25,645 nucleotides of DNA from Collybiopsis luxurians FD-317 M1 (Eukaryota > Basidiomycota > Agaricomycetes > Agaricales > Omphalotaceae). Position 1 is the stretch's first letter. Each line of letters opens with the position of its first letter. Of the stretch, positions 1-9,700 are shown piece by piece. The translations under genes and the position numbers were made by a program. Where the stretch lies: the NCBI GenBank assembly GCA_000827265.1, contig KN834818.1, positions 254,408 through 280,052 on the forward strand, in the 5' to 3' direction. A model generated the notes under the pieces. It did no database searches and was not told the origin of the DNA. It saw only the letters and a program-made list of their open reading frames with translations.

Positions 1-420
1 TATTGCTTTGAATGTACTGTAGTATTGTATTTTATTATATAGCTGTAATGGTTTATTGTTACCTTTACTTCAGTTTTACTGGTTAGTTATTATACTTTAA
101 GTACAGTTTATTATACTAATGTAAGCTCTGTATTGACTTTACATACTCGAGTACAGTATATTTGTGTAGTACAAAGCCTATACATATGTATATAGTGTAT
201 ATACAATAAGTTATAATAATATTGTGCATGTTTGGACTATGGGAAAATTTTTTTGATTGTAGACAGTTCACAGTGAGCTCATCATGTGACTCATGAAAAA
301 GTGAAAACCTCTGCATAATTCTCACCAAATAAATGTTCTGGTTGTACATTTACCCAAGAATAATGCATAACTGTATATTTGCAATGTAATTTTGCATGAT
401 TTGTAGCATTTAGAATATTT
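1..420. other. AT-rich DNA without a recognisable gene
   Basis: Strongly AT-rich sequence with frequent short TA-rich runs. The only open frame, about 77 codons on the minus strand, is low-complexity and resembles nothing I recognise. It could be a flank or untranslated region of a gene outside the window. I see no motif that supports a specific function. Confidence 0.6.
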
Positions 421-430
421 CTGCTCCTGG

Positions 431-490
431 GATCCTCAGGGATCCTCAGGGAGCCCCAGGGAGCCCCAGGAAGCCCTCAGGGACTCTCAG
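431..490. repeat. six-unit 10-bp tandem repeat
   Basis: Six consecutive 10-bp units in exact register: two copies of GATCCTCAGG, two of GAGCCCCAGG, then two diverged units. The pairwise identity (1=2, 3=4) suggests stepwise duplication by slippage. It is GC-rich inside an AT-rich flank and lies just upstream of the dispersed repeat at 619-666. Confidence 0.8.
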
Positions 491-618
491 GTTATTTTCA
501 AACATCTTCCAGGGAGCCTAAGAATTGGCCCAAAACCTGGGAAGCCTAAGCAACTTAAGCAACTTGGAGTACCTGAGAGTGCCTGAAGGTTCCTAGGATT
601 TGGCCATTTTCCTGGGCA

Positions 619-666
619 CCCTCAGGCTTCCTGTATTTGCCTGGGCTTAAGGTACTTTTCCTGATG
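619..666 (+). repeat. 48-nt dispersed repeat, copy 1
   Basis: This 48-nt stretch aligns without gaps to 16077-16124; both begin CCCTCAG and end CTGATG, with roughly three quarters of positions matching by eye. It ends exactly where the ankyrin-coding pseudogene at 667 begins, so it may mark an insertion or recombination junction. The family is unknown to me. Confidence 0.55.
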
Positions 667-1594
667 CAGGTGGTCAATATGTCAATGCCCTTCAAGCTGC
701 TGTTTGTAATGGAAATATGGCAGTTATAAAGCTTTTGCTTAGCAAGGATGCTGATGTCAATACTTGGGGTGATTCTGACCATTTTGGCAATGCCCTTCAA
801 GCTGCTTTTGTATATAAAAATATGGCAGCTGTAGAGCTTTTGCTACAGCATGGTACTGATGTCAATGCCCTTCAAGCTGCTGTTGTATATAGATATATTG
901 CAGCTGTAGAGCTTTCACTCTAGCATGGTGCTGATGTCAATGCCCTTACAACTGCTGCAATTAATGGAAATGTAGCAGTAGCAAAGCTTTTACTGGAGCA
1001 TGGTGCTGATGTCCATGGTCAGGGTGGGAATGCCCTTCAAGCTGCTGCATATTATGGAAATGAGGCAGTGGTTGAGCTTTTGCTTGAGAGTGGGGTAAAT
1101 ATCAATGCTGAGGGTGGAATATATGGTAATGCTCTTCAAGCTGTTGCTTGAGAAGGGTGCTGATATTAATGCTCAGGGTGGCCAATATGACAATGTCCTA
1201 CAAGCTGCTGCTGCTAATGGCCCTCAAAATGAGCCAATGCTTAAGCTTTTACTTGAATGGGGTACTGATGTCAATGCTTGTGGTGGTCTGTATGGCAGTG
1301 CCTTAAGCCCTTCAAGCTGCTGCAACCAATCCCCATAGAGATGAGGCAGCTGTCACACTTTTGCTTGATAGTGGTGCTGATGTTAATGCTCAAGCTGGAA
1401 TGCTCATGGAAATCCAGCAGTAGTTAAGCTTTTGCTTGACAGAGATGCTGATATTAATCTTCAGGGTGGCCAAGATAGCAATTCCATTCAAGCTGCTGCT
1501 GCTAATGCCCAAGGAAATGAGGCAGTGATCAAGGTTTTGCTATAGAGGGTGCTGATATCAAGCCATGGGTGGTGATTATGGCAATGCCCTTGAT
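667..1594 (+). pseudogene. ankyrin-repeat array fragment of an NLR-type protein, broken
   Basis: Reading the plus strand gives successive ankyrin units of the same type as the intact gene at 6777 (signatures ALQAA, AVxLLL, HGADVNA, GGxYGNAL). No NACHT part and no start codon are present, so this is a 3' fragment of a paralogue. It is broken by an in-frame TAG at 921-923 and by an out-of-frame internal junction near 1138, where the sequence for LQA runs straight into that for LLLEKGADINA. Further frameshifts occur after about 1300, and a TAG interrupts the last units near 1540. The final recognisable motif (GGDYGNAL) ends at about 1594. Codon usage and repeat wording are very close to the intact gene, which implies recent common ancestry or gene conversion. 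The ankyrin identity is certain; the parent gene is inferred. Confidence 0.88.
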
Positions 1595-2031
1595 GCAAAA
1601 GTGCCAAAACTAGCAAATTCCATATACAAGTTGTGGGCCAGTAATCTATACTTAGACTGATGCCTCTGAATCTCTGCTTGACGGGAAAGCTCATGTTGTC
1701 CCACTTGAAGACCGTTCTCTAACAAAGGCAGCGGTTGAATGCTACGAGGCTTGATTATGAGAAAGGTTGTGAACAATTCAACTTACAGCCGTACATTTCT
1801 AGAATTGGGTATGAATTGATTGCTGGGATGAGCGCACTTTTAATTAGTCACTTGTCATTCCAATGAGTAGTTTTATTTCCTGATCATGGGTGTTGACCGA
1901 AAGGTGAGGTGGGATTCTACATTTGTGGTGGTGAGTACAAGAATTTGACTAACTATGAGTTGGTCAACCATGTTTAAAATTGTATTATTGTAATTTCCGA
2001 CCTCGGTTGCCTCTAGGTCGGGAACAACTAC
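1595..2031. other. intergenic DNA with a small perfect hairpin
   Basis: I find no gene here. At 1997-2021 there is a perfect 7-bp stem (CCGACCT / AGGTCGG) with an 11-nt loop, just outside the left arm of the long inverted repeat that follows. The rest has no recognisable coding or repeat structure. Confidence 0.5.
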
Positions 2032-2340
2032 CACTGCGGGGATTTTACAATGCCGGCGGCACAGAAAGCCACAGGTTTTCCAGAGGTTCAGAACAAAAAG
2101 CTCGCGTTTTTTACAATGAGGCTTTTTAAAATAATATAGCCGAGGTTATTCGAAGATTATCCTTAAATTGAGGATATGTTGAGGTTATGGTGAGGTTATT
2201 TTAACTTACAAATATTCTCACCATAGTTGCTGCATCGTCATTCTAAAATGCCTCATTGTGAAAAATGTGAGAATTTTGGTCCGAAGCTCCATAAAACCTT
2301 CGGCTTTCTGCCCAACAGGTATCGTGAATTCCCCGCAGTG
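2032..2340. repeat. long imperfect inverted repeat (foldback-like)
   Basis: The 91-nt left arm 2032-2122 is the imperfect reverse complement of 2250-2340: 69 of 91 positions match by my count. Three perfectly matching blocks (11, 9 and 9 nt: CACTGCGGGGA, CAGAAAGCC, CAATGAGGC) have identical spacing in both arms, so no net indel has occurred. The 127-nt centre carries GAGGTTAT-like motifs several times. Similarity may extend weakly on both sides. Candidates are an old foldback or MITE-type element, or a hairpin RNA locus. No transposase and no target-site duplication were identified. Confidence 0.75.
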
Positions 2341-2607
2341 TACCCTGTCACTACTTTTCTGACCAGCAGCGTGACTGGTAATCTGTCGCCTCCATTGCAT
2401 CAAGGAGAGCAATGCAGTCACTTTCGAGAAGAGAGCAGGTGTAGTTATTCTTTTGCGATATCTCGAACCGTTAGCAGCGAAAGTGATAGCCTGGAAAAAC
2501 CTCCAGTCATGCCTCAGAAATGTGGTTGGCTACTGAAGCACTCCGTAGGGAGAGGAGCAGGGCGAAAGGACTGAGTAGATTCTTGGGCATCGTTGAGTTT
2601 ACAGAAG

Positions 2608-3079
2608 ATGATCGATATCTTTGTGGATGCAGGACATTTGGGGGCAATATGGACTATAGGAGAACGGCTTCTGGTGGAGGCAGAGCAGGTGATTGAAACA
2701 CATCAGCTGGAATTCCAATTGCAGAGTCCGACTCAGATTAATTGCGGGTGGGAGAAAGAATCATTGCTGGGGAAAGCAAACGACCGCCGGAAAAGAATGT
2801 CAAGAGAGACTGTATAATACTTACTTGGAATGGTGCTATTTTGATTTACAGGGAATGCTATAATTCATTCCACAGGAGTACCAGAACTCGAAGGGAAGAA
2901 AGTTGAATCGGCTTAAGCGCTATTTTCAAGCTCATGTCATTCCGCTTTGGCGCCAGCTCTTACCTTGCTTGAACCCGAACGTTGATCAGCCTTTTCTTGA
3001 ATCCCATCCCATCTCAGGACGCGTGATAATCGACATAACAGTGGGAGAGATTGAAATAGGGCCACGGTCCAAGGTATGA
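2608..3079 (+). CDS. unrecognised two-exon open reading frame
   Basis: An ATG at 2608 opens a frame to 2811. A GT..AG intron at 2812-2875 (64 nt, ending CACAG) then joins it in phase 0 to 2876-3079, giving about 135 residues. The second exon reads like real protein, with a basic stretch (RKLNRLKRYF) followed by a hydrophobic/Trp segment (HVIPLWRQLLPCLNP) and an acidic end. The frame could continue through a GTATGA splice site at 3074 instead of stopping at 3077-3079. I do not recognise the family. It may be the remnant of a larger gene, and neighbours give no context. The main alternative is a chance pairing of open frames. Confidence 0.3.
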
Positions 3080-6000
3080 TTTTCAAGGTAAACTCAACTC
3101 TTGATATTTAAAGAGGAGCCTTTTAGAACCTCCTTGCGTTGCCCATGGAGGGTGAATTTCCTGTGAGTTGGATTACTTGCTCTGAGAAGCACTCATTCAA
3201 TTCACTGTTCTACAGGGTATTACGACCGTGTTATATTCCACCAGTGAGCCCTTTTTACTTTTCGACTCGATACCCGATCCAACCTGCAACAAAGAGTCGG
3301 TTCATCTTCTTATTTTCACTTCTTTCATCCTCTCTTCCTATTCTCGTTTACTTTCTTCTTCCCCTTTTCACGCCTTCCCGTCTCACCACTGACATAATTG
3401 CTAGGCCCAACGAGGCTATTGAAGCTCCTACTGTCAACTCTACCATACGCTTGAGTGGTGGATCGAGGGAAGTTCATAGCCGAATCGCAATGACTGGGCT
3501 TGGTAGGCTGTCTATTGGGCTGGACTAGCTTGGAGAAGGGCATCTCCTACCGACAACAGGTCAAAGTTTCAGATAGCGGTTTTGCTGCGGACTAAGAAGG
3601 TATGTTTCCGAATTTCATTTTTCCCCGATGTGTCTCTGACAAATATACTTCTAGGCTACGCTACTCCCACTACGACCCAGTACCACCATGTCTTCGCTAT
3701 CGACCAGGGCAAGTGTGCCGATTTCCAATGTTCAACCCCGGATGTCATCGCCGCTGCCTACACCTCTTTTACCCCAAAGTCGCTCGGGCATACAAGGTTC
3801 CTGAGTCAACTATTGAGCCGAGAGGTGGGCAGGCTCGACTTCCCTAGTCCTGCTCTGGCAACTTATATAACTGGTCTTATCCTCATTCCTAGGTTCACCG
3901 TCTCTGATTCGACCTTCTCTCTTATTCCTCTGTGAACCGAGCGAATTTTTAGTGGCAGGACTGCTCAATTCACCTGGCGGGGGCTTCGTTTGTTCCCGGG
4001 ATTTCCCTACCTGTGTTCTCAGACCTGTATCCTCGTCATCACCGACGACTATCTTGCCTAGCCTGGGCACTCTCATTCACTGAAATTGCATCTCCCTCTG
4101 CGTCACTACCTGGCCCAGCAATGGCGCATTCAAAATCACACTCTTCCCCCGGTTGATGCTGACGCCCTTGGAGGTGGAGGTAGGGGTAGTTGTACTATTT
4201 AAGTGTTGCAAAGGTGAGCTCTGTTCTCTTCGTTTGACTACGGTCATTATTAACCTCTACCTGATATCTACAATAGTTCCTGTGCAAATCTCGTTGCTTA
4301 CGGCCGGTTTCCTCGAGCGCTTTTCGTTGTTGCTTTTTCAACCAACTGCAACCCGTCCTCTCGACGCTCCAAGTTCTGCCCATCCATGCCCTTCACTAGC
4401 ACCCTAATATCTCACCCTTGTCTGTTATCCTTTGCCGTCGTTAGTCATACCGACAGCCCTGACACATGGTTATCATCGGTACACCTGTGATTTAACCCTC
4501 GTTCTTGGACGCTCTCGCTTTTGCGAATGATCCATCCGGATATCGCACGGCCTATTAATCCCAACCGGGCGTAGAGCATGCCGCGCGTGCTGTTGTGTGC
4601 CTTGACGCAATCGCTCTTGGTTCATCCGGTGGATTTATGGGAGGAGAGATTCGCGCTGGTTTGTACGCTCGGCTTGCTTCTGTGCAAATATAACTTACTG
4701 ATGTGACGGCCTTTCCTTTTCCATTATCTTTTCAGCATTGTCGTGTTGATGCGAATCATAATGAAGGCTGTAGTTCGCGCTGGGGCTTTCGATTCGGCAC
4801 TGTATATTATATGTTTGGGTTGCTCGACGTTTTTGTTTCGTTCGTTTGTTTCTAATTACCTTTTTTTGGTCGGATATCATTGCGGTTTTGATCCTGGTTA
4901 TCGTTTGAATATTCGTGTTCCGGAATGAGTGTTTCAGCTTCTAGTTCAGATGTAGTACTAATAGCAGCAGTAGTGAGCGACGATCGTAAAAACAAATCAT
5001 ATTTCTTTGACAGGCTAAGAAGCCCTGCAGACCACGATATCTATGGAAAAGATTGCCACGGAGACTGAAGACGCGAAGGGCACGTAAAAGGAAACCGGAT
5101 GACAAAGTCAAGAACAGAAAAAGCGTAGGGAATTCAAAAGGTCGAGTGATGACAACAGAAAACTTGGCGAGAACATGGCAATGGCGATGTCACCAACGTG
5201 AACTAAGACAGTGAAAAAGTCAAAAGAAAAACTTGCCATCCAGAATCAAAATCCTCCGACTCAAAACGATCCAGCACCGAGTAGATTGATTATAAGAGCC
5301 TCATGAAGCGGCCGTTCCTGGGATAAGCCCTCCACAATATCTGTTCGCATACGCTAAATCCATGATCCTCATACTCTTTGGGACCTAGTATGTGTATTTT
5401 GCTATAGCTCTAAACAGCAAGTATCAGTGAGCTAACGCATTAAGATAAGTGGAACGCATATATTACTACTAGAGATCGCGAAAACCATTCCACCCTTTCA
5501 CCCTGAATTCCTCCAAACAAGAATCAAATACGGCGCAATCCCAGGCACGTCCCCTCCTTCCAACTATCGACGAGACCACGATGTTCAAATGATGGGTAAG
5601 CTTTGATAATACTCTCTGGCGACGCGCGCACATTGTGGAGAGAGGTGCAGAGGATGTTGGGATAATCGACGCAGCATCACTCGAGTAATGGAGGAAATAC
5701 AACAATACACAGCTATATAGTGAGATCTATTTGAAATGGAGCTGCTGTGGCGAGCAATCGGCACTCAGCGAATCCATAAATCTAGCAGAAGATGTGGGAG
5801 GGAAGGTCGAGGATGGTGGAGAAGCGGATGATGAAGCTTCCCATGGATGCCAGACTCAGCATCGTGTCGTTCATATCATGTAGTAGCTATAGGAACATCA
5901 TGTGGGCTGCAGTATCACCTGAGCAATACACCGCATAACTTTCTCACATATCTTTCGTAAATCGCCGGCATTGTCGTTCAACGAATGTACGTATAGGATG

Positions 6001-6220
6001 CTATCACAATGACAAGCTGCGAGAACGCCTAGCTAAGGGAGTGTTGGATTAGTGCAAAGTGGCGCATCCGTACATCGCATGTGTTTCAAGTCGAATATAT
6101 TTTGTAGTGCTTTTCCCTATATTTCGAACAATGGTTCTTTTGACATTACTTCGTGGTTTTCATTGTTCTTTTGTCTTTTCATTTAGTATATGTACGACGT
6201 ATATTTTTCTGGTCACCTCA
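3080..6220. other. long region without a supportable gene
   Basis: The segment 3290-3400 is pyrimidine-rich, like a fungal promoter or 5' leader. Between about 3600 and 4900 there are several plausible splice sites (for example GTATGT at 3601 with CTTCTAG ending at 3655) and short Ser/Pro-rich frames, including one from an ATG near 3690. I could not chain them into a protein longer than about 100 residues or recognise any domain. A decayed or highly intron-split gene is possible. From 4930 to 6220 I see only short frames. Confidence 0.4.
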
Positions 6221-6375
6221 GTTGGTCTACACGCAACTGAGGTGAGCTACATACTTATTACTCTCTTTTGTATATGTTACTTATATGATCTCGTAGTGAA
6301 ACATTGTATCTATAGGTACTTACTTTATGAATATAGTTGGTCTACATACAATTGAGTGATACGTTGTATCTATAG
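6221..6375 (+). repeat. tandem duplication with one intron-like 55-nt insertion
   Basis: A 40-nt unit occurs twice: uninterrupted at 6336-6375, and as 6221-6241 plus 6297-6315 with 55 nt between. The halves match at 18/21 and 17/19 positions. The extra 55 nt (6242-6296) begin GTGAGC and end CGTAG, i.e. they look exactly like a spliceosomal intron. It lies upstream of the NLR promoter region. No coding role is evident. Confidence 0.65.
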
Positions 6376-6550
6376 CTCTAAAAGGGAGGACGGCGAAAAT
6401 GCTGTTTGGACAAAGGGAATTATCCTCCAGATTTAGACATCATTTGGTAAAGCATCAAACGTTACATCGGCCTACTCGCCGATATAAAATTGATAAGCAT
6501 GCCAACGTCTGTACTGTATATCAATTCGGATCAATTGGTGCATCTGTTGA

Positions 6551-6560
6551 CTATATATAT
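6551..6560 (+). promoter_or_regulatory. putative TATA element of the NLR gene
   Basis: CTATATATAT lies about 220 nt upstream of the proposed ATG at 6777 and is followed by a GC-richer stretch with several possible start sites. It is the best TATA-like sequence ahead of the gene. An upstream ATG at 6600 would fall in the leader and might form a short upstream ORF. The placement is inferred, with no transcript evidence. Confidence 0.35.
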
Positions 6561-6776
6561 GGGCGAGCATCGACTGCCGCTTTGCAGGGTACACCCATCA
6601 TGGCTGATCTACCCCACAGGCGGTATGTCAACAGCGTACATTCTAAGCTATCAACTCAGCTAATGGTTTATTGCTCAGAGAATCAGAAATGACAGTTGCC
6701 AATGGAAAGTAAGAAACAGTGTTTCTATCTCAGCGGGATTGTGTTCCAAATCTGTAATCTGATAATATTTCATAGC

Positions 6777-9700
6777 ATGTTTCCATTTGCTTCAGGTTTT
6801 ACCATTAATAATGGAACATTCACTGTTGTTGGTGAGCCGTGTGTTCTCATTCATCCTTGTATGCATCGACATTTTCTGGTTTTCGATAGCGAATAATGAA
6901 AAGGACGAAAAGGACGAAAAGGACGAAAAAGAGAAGATTCAAAAGTGGCTCAATGCACCTGACTGTGCCATGAATTTTCAAGCAGCAGATGATAAGAGAA
7001 CTGAAGGCACTGGTCAATGGATACTGAATGATCCCGAGTATATCAAGTGGAAACAAAGTCCAAGTACCCTTTGGATACAAGGCAAAGGTATGGGTAAAAT
7101 ATAGGAATTGCAAAGGCTTACTGCTGACCACCAATGACAGCTGGATCGGGAAAAACTATCCTGTTGTGAGTTTAATTGTATGGAGACTCAAAATATTAAT
7201 TTCAGTATTGCATCAGTACTACTATTGTCAGAGATCTTGAACAAATAGCCCCTGATCATACCTGGTATCACTACTTCGACTCACGTGATAACACTGATCA
7301 AAAATCTACTTTTCGGGGCTGTCTCTTATCTCTTTTGGCTCAAGTTGGGGCTAACAGCCAAGGCATTCATCCAACATTAAAAATGCTGTTTGAGAAATGC
7401 AATAGGAAGGGCCTCACTAGCACATCATCCCCTGCCACAAAAGATGTAGCCATGGTTTTGAAAGAAACTTTTAAAACTACTGGTAGTGGCTACATTGTGT
7501 TGGATGCCATGGATGAATGTTGTGAAACATCAGAGGTTCTTGAATGGCTACAGAGTCTTCCTAAGCAGTTTTGCATTCTGTTTACAAGCCGCTACACTCT
7601 GGAAGCAGATATTTTCAAGCAATGCACCACTATCTCATTAGATAATGGAAATACCCTTATTGATGAGGATATTGGGAAATATTTGAAAAAGGAAGTTGAA
7701 AAATCTCGTTTTAGAGGAGATTTGAAAGCTGAGGTCATTAGCACTTTATTGGAAAAGGCACAGGGACAGTAAGTCAGGAAGTTTTCATCAGAACCATAGC
7801 CCATATTAATATGATTCAAAAAGGTTCCGCTGGGTAGATTGTCAGCTAAGAGTACTTAAGAATTGTGGATCACCTAAAGTTGTGCGGAAGAATTTGAAAC
7901 ATCTACCTGAAGACTTGAAAGAAACTTATAATCAGGCAATGCAACGGACTTGGGAGAGGGAGGAGAACAGAGAAGATGCTCACCATATTCTATTATGGCT
8001 TACCTATGCATTTGAGCCACTGACTGTCAGAAGGATTGCAGACATTCTGACAATAGATTTGGATAATGGCTGTGTAGACGGCAAGCCGAATGAAATGGAA
8101 GTTGCAATACACTCAATCATTGATTCTACTTTAGTTGCAGTTGATGTAAACTCGAATGTTCAATTGGCACATGCCTCTGTAAAGGAATTCATAATTGATC
8201 AATACCATTCATCCCACAGTGCTGGCTTATTCCCCATTAATGAGCTGTTGGCACACGACATCATTGCTCAGACATGTATCATATATCTGATGCAATTCAC
8301 TTCAATTATGAAGATACGATATGGCTGGGAGCAGAATGATCATTCCTTAAGATCTTATGCAGTAAAATACTGGCCCAGGCATGCAAAGTTTGTAGAAGAT
8401 AGCAATACTCATAGTTCACTGCAAAATCTGATAGCAAAGTTTGCAGGAGGTGGAATGGCACCTTTCCAAAACTGGCTGAAGAGATATCAGCAATGTAGCA
8501 CATTCATGCCAACAGATGCAGAAGAGCTGAATGACACATATCCAATTTTCTTCTTGATATTGCATGGTCTATTGACTGTAAGCCGTAGATTGTTGGACTT
8601 CTGTGAGGCAGGAGATCTCAATGCTGCACTCTATGCCGCCTCAAGAAGTGGCCATTTAAGGGTGGTTCAAGATTTACTTCATTTGGGTGCAAATGTAAAT
8701 GTTCAGGGTGGTGGATATGGTAATGCCCTTTCTGCAGCTTCAGCACAGGGACATGAGGCTATAGTGAAAATTTTACTTGATAAGGGTGCAAATGTCAATG
8801 CTCAGAATGGCAATGCCCTTCAGGTAGCTGCAAGTCATGGAAATGAGGCAGTAGTAAAGCTTTTGCTAGACAATGGTGCAGATATCAATGCTGAGGGTGG
8901 TCGGTATGGTCATGTCCTTCCAGCGGCAGCTTATAGTGGAAATGAAGCTGTGGTAAAGATTTTGCTTGACAAAGGTGCCAATATAAATGCTTCAGATGGA
9001 ATATCTGGCAGTGCCCTTCAAGTGGCTGCACAACATGGAAATGAGAATTTGGTAAAGATTTTCCTTGATAATGCGGCCGACATTAATGCTCGAGGTGGTC
9101 GGCATGGCGGTGTCCTTCAAGCTGCTGCAGCTGGGGGAAATGAGACAATTGTAAAACTTTTACTCAATCAGGGAGCTGATCTCCAAGTCAGTGAAAAGGG
9201 GTCCTTGTATGATAATGCCCTTACGGCTGCTGCAGGGGGGGGGAATGGGGCTGTAGTCAAGCTTTTGCTTGAGCAACAAAGTTCTATTAATGCACAAGCC
9301 GGTGACCACAATTTTGTGCCTGGAGCAGTGGTTGTTAAGGAGGATAACACACTGGTAAAGCCTTTGGGTGTAAAAGATGCTTACCTGAATGGGAAGGAGG
9401 CAGAATATGATAATGTCCTTCAAGCTGCTGTATTTAAAGGACATGAGAATGTAGTGGAGATTTTGGTTAAGAGTATTGCCAATATTAATGCTGAGAGAGT
9501 CCTTGATCATGCCCTTACGACGGCTGTTCGACGTAACAATGATTCCATGGCTAAGCTATTGCTTGAACTGGGTGCTAATGTCAATGCTCAGGATAGTTTT
9601 TATGGTAGTGTTCTTGAAAATGCAGTATGTCAGGGTAATGAGGCTATAGTGAAATTATTGCTTGATCAGGGTGCAAATACTGATGCTGAAAGCGGCTTGT

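Noticed and set aside
2218..2574. Overlapping 67- and 115-codon frames on both strands
   Set aside because: They lie within or across the right arm of the inverted repeat, have no recognisable motif, and are on opposite strands of the same bases.
3139..3528. 129-codon frame rich in Ser, Pro and Phe
   Set aside because: Its composition follows the pyrimidine-rich DNA it lies in, and no family resemblance was seen.
6399..6692. 97-codon plus-strand frame upstream of the NLR
   Set aside because: It has no recognisable domain and overlaps the likely promoter and leader of the NLR gene.
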